A DNA stretch of 64,000 bases from Sphingomonas sp. NFR04 (GTDB lineage Bacteria > Pseudomonadota > Alphaproteobacteria > Sphingomonadales > Sphingomonadaceae). The position numbers and the translations under genes are program-made. The stretch spans positions 1,178,001-1,242,000 of the forward strand of contig NZ_FORV01000001.1 in assembly GCF_900114095.1 (NCBI RefSeq), read 5' to 3'. Position 1 is the first letter of the stretch; the number at the start of each line of letters is the position of its first letter. Positions 1 to 9,403 of the stretch are shown here, in pieces. The notes beneath the pieces were generated by a model. It did no database searches. It saw only the letters and a program-made list of their open reading frames with translations, and was not told the origin of the DNA.

Positions 1-88
1 CGAAGGCGGGGATCCATTGGCGCTGATGCGTCGTTTCTTTCTACCAGCGCACAGGCGAATGGATTCCCGCCTTCGCGGGAATGACGAT
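1..88. repeat. REP-like hairpin repeat, family A (cut by window edge)
   Basis: The left edge and positions 60-88 form an inverted repeat: GGATCCATT on the left pairs with AATGGATTCCCGCCTTCG on the right, ending in GGGAATGACG. The same arms recur at 21116-21210 and, more diverged, at 39870-39963. The left arm is incomplete because the window starts inside it. The remaining bases to 164 hold no gene that I can support. Confidence 0.8.
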
Positions 89-164
89 GGTTTTTGAGGG
101 ACCCGCTCCCCAATCCCCTACGCGGGACCCCTTCCTTGTCCGTGAGGCATGACGTCGCCGAGTC

Positions 165-1106
165 TCAAATATCCAGCGCCCAGCCGTCGCGGCCCTTGGG
201 GTCGGGCGGGGTGACCGGCACGTAGCGCACCGCCCCGGCGGCGAGCCGCAGGATCGTCCAGTCGCCGCGGCGGTCGATGGCCTCCAGCGTGCAGCCGCAA
301 GCCTCGAACGCCTCCACCACCTGCGGCCGCTGCGTCTCCAGCAGCCCGGCCAGCACGATCGTCGCGTTCGGCGCAGCGATCGCGGCGAGCTCGGGCGCCA
401 TCGAGACCAGCGGCCCCGCAAGGATGTTCGCGATGACGAGGTCATACGGCGCCTTGGCGGTGATCGCGTCCGATAGCGCACCGTCCGCCACCACCAGGTC
501 GACGCCTTCGATGCCGTTCGCCACCGCATTCTCGCGCGTCACGTCCACGGCTGCAGGGTCGATGTCGGTCGCCATCACCTTGGCCGCGGGCCAGAGATGC
601 GCGCCGGCGAACGCCAGCAGCCCGGTGCCGGTGCCGACATCGATGATGTTGGCGAACTGCCGGTCCGAAAGCCCGTCGAGCATCGCCAGGCAGCCCGAGG
701 TCGTCGCATGGTGCCCGGTGCCGAAGGCGCGGCCCGCATCGATCAGGAACGCGCGGCCGCCTGCCGGTGCCTCCACCGGATGCGCGCTGGTATGGACGAC
801 GAAGCGGCCCTCGCGGATCGGTTCCAGGCCTTCCTGGCTCAGCGTCACCCAGTCCTGCGCGGTCAGCGCCTCGACCTCGGGCTCGATTCCCGCGGCGCTC
901 GGCACCAGCGCCTTGAGCGCCGCGAGCATCGCCGCATCGGGCTCCTGCTCCATATAGGCGTCGAGCCGCCAATGCTCGACATCGTCCTCCACCGTCTCGG
1001 TGGTCATCAGCACCGCGTCGATCTCGATCGTGCCCGCGTCGATCGCTTCGGCCTCGGCGCGGGTGCAGGGCAGGCTGACCTTCCAGCTGTCGATCTCAGC
1101 GGACAT
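165..1106 (-). CDS. prmA: Ribosomal protein L11 methyltransferase PrmA
   Basis: This 313-residue protein is predicted to trimethylate ribosomal protein L11 using S-adenosylmethionine in the cytoplasm. The C-terminal half carries the class I methyltransferase motif DVGTGTGLLAFA and the PrmA-type segment RAFGTGHHATTSGCL just before it; a later VIANILAGPL matches the catalytic NPPY-like loop of the family. The start is placed at the ATG at 1106 because GGAG lies about 8 bases upstream; an in-frame ATG four codons earlier lacks such a site. The gene overlaps the stop of the upstream SDR gene by 11 bases, so the two are probably co-translated. Length fits the family. Confidence 0.93.
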   Translation of the reverse strand: MSAEIDSWKVSLPCTRAEAEAIDAGTIEIDAVLMTTETVEDDVEHWRLDAYMEQEPDAAMLAALKALVPSAAGIEPEVEALTAQDWVTLSQEGLEPIREGRFVVHTSAHPVEAPAGGRAFLIDAGRAFGTGHHATTSGCLAMLDGLSDRQFANIIDVGTGTGLLAFAGAHLWPAAKVMATDIDPAAVDVTRENAVANGIEGVDLVVADGALSDAITAKAPYDLVIANILAGPLVSMAPELAAIAAPNATIVLAGLLETQRPQVVEAFEACGCTLEAIDRRGDWTILRLAAGAVRYVPVTPPDPKGRDGWALDI

Positions 1107-1800
1107 AGCTGGCTCCATTGGCGTCGAGCACCGCGCCGGTCATCGAGGGGGGCGCATCGAGCGCGCAGAATTTGGCGATGGCGGCGATTTCCTCCGGGCT
1201 GGCGACGCGGCCGAGCGGGATGTCGGCCAGCAGCTTGTCGCCGCCGCGGCTCGCCAGATAGTCCTCGGCCATGCCGGTCATGGTGAAGCCGGGACAGATC
1301 GCGAAGGCGAGGATGCCCTCGCCCGCATAGCCACGCGCGATCGACTTGGTCATGCCGACCATGCCCGCCTTGGAGGCGGCATAATGCCAGTGCGCCGGGC
1401 TGTCGCCGCGATAGGCGGCACGGCTGGCGACGTTGACGATCCGGCCGCCGCTCTTGCGTTCCTGCCAGTGGCGCACCGCCAGCCGGCAGAGCTCGGCCGA
1501 GGCGGTGAGGTTGACGCGCATCGTGCGCTCCCAGCCTTCGACCCAGTCGTCATGTTCGGCGTCGAGCGGATTGGCTTCGAAGATGCCGGCATTGTTGATC
1601 ACCACGTCGATCCGGCCGTCGAGCGCGTCGAGCGCCTGCTGCCAGAGCTGCTGGGGTGCCGCGGGATCGGTGAAGTCGGCGGGGATGCCGCTGCGGGTAC
1701 CCTGGCCGACCAGCGTCACGCGCACGTCGTTGCCGAGCAGCGAGGCCGTCGCCGCGCCGATGCCCCGGCTGCTGCCGGTGAGGAGGATATGGGTCTTCAT
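1096..1800 (-). CDS. SDR family NAD(P)-dependent oxidoreductase
   Basis: This is a 234-residue classical short-chain dehydrogenase/reductase. It shows the N-terminal nucleotide-binding motif TGSSRGIG, the structural NNAG motif, a catalytic serine in NVASRAA and the catalytic YxxxK as YAASK. The substrate cannot be read from sequence. The start is the ATG before KTHILLTGS at 1800, because classical SDRs begin a few residues before the TGxxxGIG motif; the longer open frame adds an arginine-rich stretch with no family counterpart. It is the first gene of a pair with prmA, overlapping it by 11 bases. FabG-like 3-oxoacyl reductase activity is possible but unproven. Confidence 0.88.
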   Translation of the reverse strand: MKTHILLTGSSRGIGAATASLLGNDVRVTLVGQGTRSGIPADFTDPAAPQQLWQQALDALDGRIDVVINNAGIFEANPLDAEHDDWVEGWERTMRVNLTASAELCRLAVRHWQERKSGGRIVNVASRAAYRGDSPAHWHYAASKAGMVGMTKSIARGYAGEGILAFAICPGFTMTGMAEDYLASRGGDKLLADIPLGRVASPEEIAAIAKFCALDAPPSMTGAVLDANGASYVR

Positions 1801-1851
1801 GGGGCAAGCCCTAGCGCGGGCGCGGTGGCGCGTCACCCCGGCACGGCGGGC

Positions 1852-2541
1852 TCAGTCGTGCAGCACCGCCACGCCCAGCGCGCCCAGGTTTACCGTCAGC
1901 TGCACGCTCAGCGCATGGTCCATCTGCGGCCGCGCGCCGTTTCGCCCGAAGCGATACTGGTTGAGATAGCCGATATCCGCATTCAGCGCCTTGCCCAGCG
2001 GCACCGCGAGGCCGAGCAGGTTGCGCATCCGCTCATAGCCCGCCCGCTGGCCCCAGCTGGTGCTGTTGGGCAGCAGGAAGCTCTCATGGCTGGCGAACAG
2101 GGCCAGTCGCGGCCGCCCGAGCGGGAGATTGTAGCGGAGCAGCGGCCGGATCCGCACGCCGATGCCGCTGCCGACCGTGCTGAACCGCTCGTCGATCCGG
2201 AACCGCCCGGCAAACCGCCCGCGATTGAACACGATCTGCTGGCGCACGCGGTCCTCGTCGGGCGCGAGGTTGGCGCTGTGAAAGCCCACCCGACGATAGC
2301 CGACGCCGATCTCGATACCCTTGGCGACCTGCCACCCCAGAAGCGCGCCATATTCGGTGGTGTAGATGCCGTCCTGCCGATCGCTCGTGCGCGCAATCTG
2401 CTCGAGCGTGACGCGGACCTGCTTGGTCATCGGCACGATGACGTTGAGCTGCTCCCAGGCCTGCCGATCTTCCTGCTGCGCGCGCGCCGGAGCGACACCA
2501 ATGAGCAACAGAAGCGCGGCACAAAGAAAGGTGCGGGACAT
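1852..2541 (-). CDS. DUF2490 domain outer-membrane-associated protein
   Basis: The 229-residue product begins with a clear signal peptide (FLCAALLLLIGVAPARAQ) and is therefore exported. The mature part has alternating aromatic/hydrophobic strands typical of DUF2490 proteins, which are predicted small beta-barrels; W in the QAWEQLNVIVPM stretch and the RIRPLLRYNLPL strand fit that family. The start at 2541 puts the signal peptide at the N-terminus; an upstream in-frame ATG adds 11 residues. No function is known for the family. It stands alone between the SDR/prmA pair and a TetR gene on the same strand. Confidence 0.75.
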   Translation of the reverse strand: MSRTFLCAALLLLIGVAPARAQQEDRQAWEQLNVIVPMTKQVRVTLEQIARTSDRQDGIYTTEYGALLGWQVAKGIEIGVGYRRVGFHSANLAPDEDRVRQQIVFNRGRFAGRFRIDERFSTVGSGIGVRIRPLLRYNLPLGRPRLALFASHESFLLPNSTSWGQRAGYERMRNLLGLAVPLGKALNADIGYLNQYRFGRNGARPQMDHALSVQLTVNLGALGVAVLHD

Positions 2542-2610
2542 CCAAGCAGCGATGACACGGGCGGGGATCGGCAATCAAGCCCGACGCAGCCGCCTGCGGC
2601 GATCCGTGCG

Positions 2611-3207
2611 TCAGCGCGCCTCAGCCAGCAGCCCGGCGGCCAGTGCCTTGAACGCCGCGACCGCCTTGGGCAGCGTCGCCGCGGGCGCGTCGCTCGCTGC
2701 GACCCACAGCGCCGCGTTGAGCGCCGCACCGTTGAGCAGCCGCGCCGCCGCCTCGACGTCGACCGGCTTGAGCAGGCCTTCCGATGCCAGGCGCGCCAGG
2801 CTCTGCTGCGTGAGGTCCAGGCAGGCATTCTGGCTCGGCCACTGCGAAGGGTCCCCCAGAACGGCGGGACCATCAAGCAGCACGACGCGCCGGATCTCCG
2901 GGTCGAGCGCCATCTCGATATAGGCGGTACCCTCGACGATCAGCGCATCCCAATCGTTCGACTGCTGCTGCGCCGCTTGCCGCGCACGCGCCGCCATCTC
3001 GTCGTCGATCTGCGCGACCACCGCGGCGAGCAACCCCTTCTTGTCGCCAAAGTGATGATAGAGCGCTCCCCGCGTCAGCCCCGCAGCGGCAGTCAACTCG
3101 TCCATCGAAGCATCGGCGAACCCCTGCGTGGCAAAGGCGTGCCGCGCCGCTGCGAGGAGCCTGGCGCGGTTTTCGGCCATGGTCTGGGCACGCTTGATGG
3201 GAGGCAT
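2611..3207 (-). CDS. TetR/AcrR family transcriptional regulator
   Basis: The 198-residue protein has an N-terminal TetR helix-turn-helix (about residues 12-58; FADASMDELTAAAGLTRGA then YHHFGDKKGLL), followed by an all-helical ligand-binding domain that cannot be assigned a ligand. It is divergent from a RidA-family gene at 3357. The 150-bp interval holds three near-identical palindromes (3225-3291), which are strong candidates for its own operators, so it probably represses itself and the RidA gene. Two closely spaced in-frame ATGs exist (3207 and 3180); the first keeps a basic N-terminal tail common in this family. Confidence 0.9.
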   Translation of the reverse strand: MPPIKRAQTMAENRARLLAAARHAFATQGFADASMDELTAAAGLTRGALYHHFGDKKGLLAAVVAQIDDEMAARARQAAQQQSNDWDALIVEGTAYIEMALDPEIRRVVLLDGPAVLGDPSQWPSQNACLDLTQQSLARLASEGLLKPVDVEAAARLLNGAALNAALWVAASDAPAATLPKAVAAFKALAAGLLAEAR

Positions 3208-3224
3208 GTTCGTCGCTCCAGTTC

Positions 3225-3291
3225 ACATACGTGGCGTATTTGATTTGACATACGGCACGTATGTCGCCAGTTTCACATACGCGCCGTATAT
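3225..3291. promoter_or_regulatory. Three TetR-type operator palindromes
   Basis: Three 17-bp sites share the pattern ACATACG-N3-CGTATGT. They occupy 3225-3241 (ACATACGTGGCGTATTT), 3248-3264 (ACATACGGCACGTATGT, the most symmetric) and 3275-3291 (ACATACGCGCCGTATAT). They start 23 and 27 bases apart and fill most of the interval between the divergent TetR and RidA genes. That TetR binds them is inference from position and symmetry. Confidence 0.75.
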
Positions 3292-3356
3292 AGTTCGCTG
3301 CGGGCGACTGGAAGTCCCGTCGAACGATCGGCTCAACGCAGCAAAGGAAAGCTCCC

Positions 3357-3749
3357 ATGCCTCGTGACGCCATCCATCTCGAAAGCCGCCATGCCTTGTA
3401 CGACAAGCACGGCTATTCGCCCGCCGTGCGTGCCGGCGACCTCCTGTTCGTTTCAGGCCAGGTCGGCAGCGGTCTCGACGGCGAGCCGGTGCCGGGCTTC
3501 GAAAATCAGGTGCGGCAGGCGTTCCGCAACCTGGAGGCGGTGCTGGCGGCCGCCGGCTGCAGCTTCGACGACGTCGTCGACGTCATGACCTTCCACACCG
3601 ATCCGGAAACGCAGTTCCCGACGATCATGGCGTGCAAGGCCGATGCCTTCCCTCAGGCACCCTTCCCGAGCTGGACCGCAGTAGGCGTCACCTGGCTTGC
3701 CGGCTACGACTTCGAGATCAAGGTCGTGGCGCGCATCCCCAAGGCCTGA
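3357..3749 (+). CDS. RidA family protein
   Basis: This 130-residue protein belongs to the RidA/YjgF/YER057c family, whose founding member hydrolyses reactive enamine/imine intermediates from PLP enzymes. It shows the family's GDLLFVSGQVG strand, the central VVDVMTFHTD segment and a C-terminal arginine in KVVARIPKA at the position of the substrate-binding Arg. GAAAGGAAA lies just before the ATG. It is divergent from a TetR regulator with shared operator-like sites, so it is probably induced when that repressor is released. Many RidA paralogues act on other substrates, so the exact reaction is open. Confidence 0.88.
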   Translation: MPRDAIHLESRHALYDKHGYSPAVRAGDLLFVSGQVGSGLDGEPVPGFENQVRQAFRNLEAVLAAAGCSFDDVVDVMTFHTDPETQFPTIMACKADAFPQAPFPSWTAVGVTWLAGYDFEIKVVARIPKA

Positions 3750-3762
3750 CCGTGCGCCGCGC

Positions 3763-5118
3763 CTAGGCCGCCACCGCCGTCGAGAAGTCGTCCGCCGCAG
3801 CACGCAGCTGGTTCAGCCGGTCGTCGACCTCGGTCACGTCGTGCTGGAGCGTGTCGATCTCGCTGGTGACGCTCTTGGTGTCCTCGCGGATCGCGCCGAT
3901 CGTGGCGGACATCGAGTCCGCCGCCAGCGCGGTCTCGTCGACGGCGGCGGTGATCGCGGTCACCGTCTGCGCCTGGACTTCCATCGCGGTGCGAATGCGG
4001 TTGGCGCTTTCCTGCACCTCGGACACCGTTGCCCGGATCGAGGCGTTGGTCTCGACCGTCGAGCGCGTGGCCGACTGGATCGCCGCGATCTTGGCGGCGA
4101 TGTCGTCGGTGGCGCGTGCCGTCTGGCTGGCGAGGCTCTTCACTTCCTGCGCCACCACCGCGAAGCCGCGGCCCGCATCCCCTGCCCGTGCCGCCTCGAT
4201 CGTCGCGTTGAGCGCGAGCAAATTGGTCTGCCCGGCAATGTCGCGGATCAGGCCGAGGATCGATTCGATCGACTTGGCGTGCTCGGAGAGCATCTCGCTC
4301 ATCCCCACCGCCTCGCTCGCCTGGCCCGAGGCGCGCGTGGCGATGCCCGCCGCCGCTTCGACTTCGGTGCGCGCGTCCTCGATCGCACGGATCAGCCCGG
4401 CCGCGGTCATCGCCGCCTCGCGCATCGCCACCGCCGACTGCTCGGCCGCCGCCGCGACTTCGCTCGCCTTGCCCAACATGCCGCGCGCCGCACTGGAGGC
4501 GCCCTGCGCCTGCACCCGGATGCGGTTGCCGAGCATCGTCGCGCCTTCGATCGATTCGGCGATGCTCGCGCGGAACTGGTCCGATCGTGCGCGGCGTTCG
4601 TCATGCACCGACTCGGCGTCGCGCGCGCCGAGATGCGCCGCCATCAGGTCCACCTCGGCCATGGCGATACGCTGCACCGCGTCGCTGAGGCGGGCGTAGC
4701 GATCGAGATCGCCGTCCACCTTGCTCCGCAGCACGTCGAGCGTCTGGCTATGGGCATAGGCGAAGTGCGAGATCAGCACCGGCAGCGGCACGCCGAGCAG
4801 ATAGGTGCGCGCGGCATAGTCGCAGACCATCTGCGCCCATTCCTCGCTGAACGGCTGCTCGAACTTCACGCGATCGTACCGCGCGCCGTCGAGGACGTGC
4901 GCCTCGGATTCGATCTCCGCACGCATCTGGCTGCTCAGCCGGCCGCTGAGCAGATGCTGCTGCGAGCGCCGGGCGATCGTCTCATGCTCTTGCTCGAGCA
5001 ACGCGGCGATCTCGGCGCAGCTGGCGAGCAACGTGCCGTCCCAGTCATAGTCCTTGCGGTGCTCGCCCAAGGAGCGCGCGCCGCCGCTCCACTGGCCGGG
5101 TTTGCGGCTTTCCGACAT
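3763..5118 (-). CDS. Soluble globin-coupled-type methyl-accepting chemotaxis protein (copy 1)
   Basis: The 451-residue protein has no signal peptide or membrane segment, so it should be a cytoplasmic receptor. Residues about 20-170 form an all-helical sensor resembling the protoglobin domain of HemAT-type sensors; the rest is a long coiled coil with the chemoreceptor tip ([18 protein letters not shown]). My alignment of [15 protein letters not shown] with the HemAT F helix puts Thr or Tyr where the proximal haem histidine should be, so haem binding is doubtful. The start at 5118 follows GGAG at about 9 bases; GTG/ATG alternatives lie 12-15 bases upstream. It directly follows a near-identical paralogue. 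Confidence 0.85.
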   Translation of the reverse strand: MSESRKPGQWSGGARSLGEHRKDYDWDGTLLASCAEIAALLEQEHETIARRSQQHLLSGRLSSQMRAEIESEAHVLDGARYDRVKFEQPFSEEWAQMVCDYAARTYLLGVPLPVLISHFAYAHSQTLDVLRSKVDGDLDRYARLSDAVQRIAMAEVDLMAAHLGARDAESVHDERRARSDQFRASIAESIEGATMLGNRIRVQAQGASSAARGMLGKASEVAAAAEQSAVAMREAAMTAAGLIRAIEDARTEVEAAAGIATRASGQASEAVGMSEMLSEHAKSIESILGLIRDIAGQTNLLALNATIEAARAGDAGRGFAVVAQEVKSLASQTARATDDIAAKIAAIQSATRSTVETNASIRATVSEVQESANRIRTAMEVQAQTVTAITAAVDETALAADSMSATIGAIREDTKSVTSEIDTLQHDVTEVDDRLNQLRAAADDFSTAVAA

Positions 5119-5858
5119 CGCAGACTCCATCACGCAGCGACCTTGGCGACGAACTCGCCGGCGCTGCCCTTCAGCGCGCCGAGCTGTTCGTCGAGCGTCG
5201 CAAATCCCTGTCCGACCCGGTCGATCTCGGAGGCCACCGCCTCGGTATCGGCGCGGATCGCGCTGATCGTCGCCGACATCGAATCCGCCGCGAGCGCGGT
5301 CTCGTCGACCGCCGCGGTGATCGCGGTGACGGTCTGCGCCTGCACTTCCATCGCGCTGCGGATGCGGTTGGCGCTTTCCTGCACTTCGGAGACGGTCGCG
5401 CGGATCGAGGCGTTGGTCTCCACCGTCGAGCGCGTCGCCGACTGGATCGCGGCGATCTTGGCGGCAATGTCGTCGGTCGCGCGCGCGGTCTGGCTGGCGA
5501 GGCTCTTCACTTCCTGCGCCACCACCGCGAAACCGCGCCCGGCGTCGCCGGCTCGGGCCGCCTCGATCGTCGCGTTGAGCGCGAGCAAATTGGTCTGCCC
5601 GGCGATGTCGCGGATCAGGCCGAGGATCGATTCGATCGACTTGGCATGGTCGGAGAGCATCTCGCTCATGCCCACCGCGTCGCTCGCCTGGCCGCTCGCG
5701 CGCGTCGCGATCGCCGCCGCCGCCTCGACTTCGGTACGCGCATCCTCGATCGCGCGGATCAGGCCGGCGGCGGTCATCGCCGCCTCGCGCATGGCCACCG
5801 CCGACTGTTCGGCCGCCGCCGCGACTTCGCTCGCCTTGCCCAGCATGCCCCGGGCCGA
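3880..5858. repeat. Tandem duplicated chemoreceptor signalling region
   Basis: Positions 3880-4491 and 5247-5858 are two copies of the same stretch at a constant offset of 1367 bp. They encode about 200 residues that differ at only about five positions, and synonymous sites are also largely the same. The flanking sensor domains and the last 40 residues of each gene are different. Confidence 0.85.
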
Positions 5859-6500
5859 AGCGGAGGTGTGCACCGCCTGACCGCGCAACGCTTCGCCGCC
5901 GCGCGACGCCTGCTCCACGGTTGCGCCGATCGACGTGTGGAACTCGGTCGCCAGCCGGTCACGCGCCACCTGGGCGCTGTGCTCGCGATACATGTTGTAG
6001 ATCTCGACGGTGATGTCTGCTTCCAGCGCCGACAGCCGCATCAGCGTGTCGACCAGCACCGGCAGCCGCGGATCGGCGCCGCCCACCCGGCGGATCAGCA
6101 CTTCCAGCGCCGCACGGTCGCTCGCGCTGATCATCGAGAGCAGCGCCATCGGCGGCACGCCCTTTTCATAGGCCGCGGCGACCGAGCGCTCGATCGATTC
6201 GATCCAGCTCTTGGTCGTCGTCTCCAGGAAGCGCGCGCGCAGGAACACCACGCCAACGTCGATCATCTTTGCGGTATCCGACGGCGCCCAATCGCGCTCT
6301 TCGGGGAAGCAGCGGACCCATTGATGCCAATAGGCGGCGGAGACCGCCTCGATCTCGGGCTCCAGCACCTCCCAGCATTCGCGACTCGATTGCTGCAGCG
6401 AGCCTTCGAAATCGAACACGTGCAGCCGCGCCGCCACGTCGATCCGCGCGCTCATCGTGCCGGCGGCGGCCAGCGCCTGGGTGGAAACCGAATCGCTCAC
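5130..6500 (-). CDS. Soluble globin-coupled-type methyl-accepting chemotaxis protein (copy 2)
   Basis: This 456-residue receptor has the same plan as its downstream neighbour: a helical N-terminal sensor (about residues 27-190), then a coiled coil with the tip [18 protein letters not shown]. It has no membrane segments. The sensor resembles protoglobin domains but differs strongly from that of copy 1, and the residue at the expected proximal-histidine position looks like Ala (in [12 protein letters not shown]). The start codon is GTG at 6500; an ATG 15 codons later is the alternative. The stop lies 11 bases before the start of copy 1, implying one transcript. Together they look like two inputs for the same chemotaxis output. 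Confidence 0.85.
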   Translation of the reverse strand: MSDSVSTQALAAAGTMSARIDVAARLHVFDFEGSLQQSSRECWEVLEPEIEAVSAAYWHQWVRCFPEERDWAPSDTAKMIDVGVVFLRARFLETTTKSWIESIERSVAAAYEKGVPPMALLSMISASDRAALEVLIRRVGGADPRLPVLVDTLMRLSALEADITVEIYNMYREHSAQVARDRLATEFHTSIGATVEQASRGGEALRGQAVHTSASARGMLGKASEVAAAAEQSAVAMREAAMTAAGLIRAIEDARTEVEAAAAIATRASGQASDAVGMSEMLSDHAKSIESILGLIRDIAGQTNLLALNATIEAARAGDAGRGFAVVAQEVKSLASQTARATDDIAAKIAAIQSATRSTVETNASIRATVSEVQESANRIRSAMEVQAQTVTAITAAVDETALAADSMSATISAIRADTEAVASEIDRVGQGFATLDEQLGALKGSAGEFVAKVAA

Positions 6501-6709
6501 CTACGTCTCATCCCCGGTCGGCGGCCGGGCTTCGGCCGCATCCGGCCAAGCTATGTCGCTTCAGTGGTTAAGAGGCGGTTAGGAGCGGGTGTGCCAGGGT
6601 GGATCCGCACCATCTTGCGCCCACCGCCCGGCTGAACCTAAGGGCAATCCGTCTTGCATCCTCGTCTGGCGGGATTAAGGAAGCCCGCGTCGACCGAAAG
6701 GATTTATCG

Positions 6710-7132
6710 TTGGCCAACGTCCGCAACACGGCGCGACCGCTGTCGCCGCATCTCGGCATCTATACCTGGGGGCCGCACATGACGGTCTCGATCATCCACC
6801 GCGCCACCGGCTCCGGCATGGCGACCGTGGGCACCGGACTGTTCGTCTGGTGGCTGGTCGCGCTCGCTTATGGCCCCGATGCCTATGCGACGTTCCTCGA
6901 CGTGTTCACGCTGTCGAACGGCAAGCTCAACATCCTCGGCTATATTGTCGGGATCGGGATGAGCCTGTCCTTCTTCCAGCACATGGCCTCGGGCGTGCGC
7001 CACCTGTTCCTCGACGCCGGCGCGAATTTCGAGCTGCGCGCGAACAAGCGCACCGCGCTGACCACCTTCGCGGTCAGCATCCTCGCCACCGCGATCTTCT
7101 GGGTCGTGCTTCTGGAGAAGGCGCATGGGTAA
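6710..7132 (+). CDS. sdhC: Succinate dehydrogenase cytochrome b556 subunit
   Basis: The 140-residue membrane subunit anchors succinate dehydrogenase (complex II) and helps bind haem b and quinone. It has the SdhC opening NVRNTARPLSPHLGIY, the quinone-site region SIIHRATG, three hydrophobic segments and the haem-ligand motif HMASGVRHLFLD. The start is taken as TTG at 6710, because AAAGGA lies about 8 bases upstream and family members begin at this point; the open frame continues upstream without any family similarity. It overlaps sdhD by 8 bases. Confidence 0.93.
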   Translation: MANVRNTARPLSPHLGIYTWGPHMTVSIIHRATGSGMATVGTGLFVWWLVALAYGPDAYATFLDVFTLSNGKLNILGYIVGIGMSLSFFQHMASGVRHLFLDAGANFELRANKRTALTTFAVSILATAIFWVVLLEKAHG

Positions 7133-7517
7133 CGGAACCCAGCTCGGTCGCGTCCGCGGCCTCGGCTCGGCGCACGAAGGCGCGGGCGAATGGTGGAAGC
7201 ACAAGGTTTCGGCGGGATCGAACCTGCTGCTGGTGCTGTGGCTGATCGTCTCGATCGCCCTGCTGCCCGCCTATGACTATGCGACGATGCAGGCCTGGAT
7301 CGCCCAGCCGCTGGTCGCCGTGCCGCTGATCCTCCTGGTGCTCAGCGTCACTTCCCACTTCCGTCACGGCCTGCAGGTCGTGATCGAGGACTATCAGCAC
7401 AACGAGACGCGCTTCGTGCTGATCGTCCTGCTCGAATATTTCACGATCACCGTCCGCGTGCTCGCGATCTTCTCGATCCTGAAGATCGCCTTCACCTCCG
7501 TTGGAGTGGCTGCCTGA
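7125..7517 (+). CDS. sdhD: Succinate dehydrogenase hydrophobic membrane anchor subunit
   Basis: The 130-residue protein is the second membrane anchor of complex II. It has three hydrophobic segments (about residues 32-48, 60-78 and 98-125) and the SdhD motif [14 protein letters not shown] with the haem/quinone-side histidines. Its ATG lies inside the end of sdhC, and its TGA shares one base with the sdhA ATG, so the three genes are translationally coupled. Length is normal for alphaproteobacteria. Confidence 0.93.
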   Translation: MGNGTQLGRVRGLGSAHEGAGEWWKHKVSAGSNLLLVLWLIVSIALLPAYDYATMQAWIAQPLVAVPLILLVLSVTSHFRHGLQVVIEDYQHNETRFVLIVLLEYFTITVRVLAIFSILKIAFTSVGVAA

Positions 7518-9319
7518 TGCCCGCCGCCTACAAGATCATCGACCATATCTATGACACCGTCGTCGTCGGCGCGGGCGGCTCGGGCCTCCGCGCGGTGATG
7601 GAAGTGGCGCAGTCGGGCCTCAAGACCGCTTGCATCACCAAGGTGTTCCCGACGCGCAGCCACACGGTCGCGGCGCAGGGCGGCATCGCCGCCAGCCTGG
7701 GCAACATGGGTCCGGACCACTGGACCTGGCACATGTACGACACCGTCAAGGGCTCCGACTGGCTCGGCGACCAGGACGCGATCGAGTATCTCACCCGCGA
7801 GGCGCCTGCCGCGGTGTACGAGCTCGAACATGCCGGCATGCCGTTCAGCCGCACCGACGAGGGCAAGATCTACCAGCGTCCGTTCGGCGGCATGATGCAG
7901 AACATGGGCGAAGGCCCGCCCGCGCAGCGCACCTGCGCCGCGGCGGACCGTACCGGCCATGCGATGCTGCACACGCTGTACCAGCAGAGCCTGAAGTACG
8001 ACGCGGACTTCTTCATCGAATATTTCGCGCTCGACCTGATCATGGAAAATGGCGAGTGCCGCGGCGTGATCGCGCTGTGCATGGACGACGGCTCGATCCA
8101 CCGCTTCCGCAGCCATGCGGTGGTGCTGGCGACCGGCGGCTATGGCCGCGTCTACCAGTCGGCCACCTCGGCGCACACCTGCACCGGCGACGGCAATGGG
8201 ATGGTGCTCCGCGCCGGCCTGCCGCTGCAGGACATGGAGTTCGTCCAGTTCCACCCGACCGGCATCTACGGCGCGGGCGTGCTGATCACCGAGGGCGCGC
8301 GCGGCGAAGGCGGCTATCTCACCAACTCCGAGGGTGAGCGCTTCATGGAGCGCTATGCGCCGTCCGCCAAGGATCTCGCCAGCCGCGACGTCGTGTCGCG
8401 CTCGATGGCGATGGAGATCCGCGAAGGCCGCGGCGTGGGCAAGGAGAAGGACCATATCTACCTTCACCTGAACCATATCGACCCGAAGATCCTCGCCGAG
8501 CGCCTGCCCGGCATCACCGAGACCGGCAAGGTCTTCGCCGGTGTCGACCTCACCCGCCAGCCGCTCCCGGTGGTGCCGACCGTCCACTACAATATGGGCG
8601 GCATCCCGACCAACTATCACGGCGAAGTCGTCCATCTGAAGGACGGCAATCCGGATGCGGTGGTCCCCGGCCTGTTCGCGGTCGGCGAAGCGGCCTGCGT
8701 GTCGGTGCACGGCGCCAACCGCCTCGGCTCCAACTCGCTGATCGATCTCGTGGTGTTCGGCCGGGCAACCGGCAAGCGGATCGTCGACATCCTCAAGCCG
8801 AACACCCCGCACCACCCGCTGCCGAAGGATTCGGAAGCGCTGGCGCTGGGTCGCCTCGATCACTTCCGCAACGCAAATGGCGGCACCCGCACCTCGCAGT
8901 TGCGCGCCGACATGCAGAAGACGATGCAGCGCCACTGCGCCGTGTTCCGCACCGAGGAGCTGATGGCCGAGGGCGTGGCCCACATGGACCAGGTCTACAA
9001 GGGCCTGGAGGATGTGCATGTCAGCGATCGCTCGCTGGTGTGGAACACCGATCTCGTCGAGACGCTCGAGCTGGACAACCTGCTCGGCCAGGCGATGGTG
9101 ACGATCCGCAGCGCGATCAACCGCAAGGAAAGCCGCGGCGCGCACATGCACGAGGACTTCCCCGAGCGCGACGACGCCGAGTGGATGAAGCACACCATCG
9201 CGACGTTCGACGGCTGGGGCGGCAAGGGCGGCACCACCGCGATCGACTACCGTCCGGTGCACGACTATACGCTCACCGACGCGATCGAATATATCAAGCC
9301 GAAGAAGCGGGTGTACTGA
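7517..9319 (+). CDS. sdhA: Succinate dehydrogenase flavoprotein subunit
   Basis: The 600-residue catalytic subunit oxidises succinate to fumarate at the inner face of the cytoplasmic membrane. It shows the FAD-binding motif [11 protein letters not shown], the histidine for covalent FAD in [11 protein letters not shown], the HPTG active-site motif in [14 protein letters not shown], the [15 protein letters not shown] segment and a C-terminal fumarate-reductase helical domain ending with the YRPVHDYTL stretch. It is the last gene of the operon here: a terminator follows at 9346 and no sdhB is present, although many relatives have sdhCDAB. Confidence 0.97.
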   Translation: MPAAYKIIDHIYDTVVVGAGGSGLRAVMEVAQSGLKTACITKVFPTRSHTVAAQGGIAASLGNMGPDHWTWHMYDTVKGSDWLGDQDAIEYLTREAPAAVYELEHAGMPFSRTDEGKIYQRPFGGMMQNMGEGPPAQRTCAAADRTGHAMLHTLYQQSLKYDADFFIEYFALDLIMENGECRGVIALCMDDGSIHRFRSHAVVLATGGYGRVYQSATSAHTCTGDGNGMVLRAGLPLQDMEFVQFHPTGIYGAGVLITEGARGEGGYLTNSEGERFMERYAPSAKDLASRDVVSRSMAMEIREGRGVGKEKDHIYLHLNHIDPKILAERLPGITETGKVFAGVDLTRQPLPVVPTVHYNMGGIPTNYHGEVVHLKDGNPDAVVPGLFAVGEAACVSVHGANRLGSNSLIDLVVFGRATGKRIVDILKPNTPHHPLPKDSEALALGRLDHFRNANGGTRTSQLRADMQKTMQRHCAVFRTEELMAEGVAHMDQVYKGLEDVHVSDRSLVWNTDLVETLELDNLLGQAMVTIRSAINRKESRGAHMHEDFPERDDAEWMKHTIATFDGWGGKGGTTAIDYRPVHDYTLTDAIEYIKPKKRVY

Positions 9320-9345
9320 TCCCGTCGCGGATGGGTTTACGGAAG

Positions 9346-9375
9346 GGCCGGGGCGGCGACGCTCCGGCCTTTTTG
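9346..9375 (+). terminator. Rho-independent terminator after sdhA
   Basis: A 9-bp stem (GGCCGGGGC with GCTCCGGCC, one G-T pair) encloses a 6-base loop and is followed by five T residues. It lies 26 bases after the sdhA stop. Confidence 0.85.
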
Positions 9376-9403
9376 TTTGGGTGAGGTATGGGCGAACCCC
9401 ACA

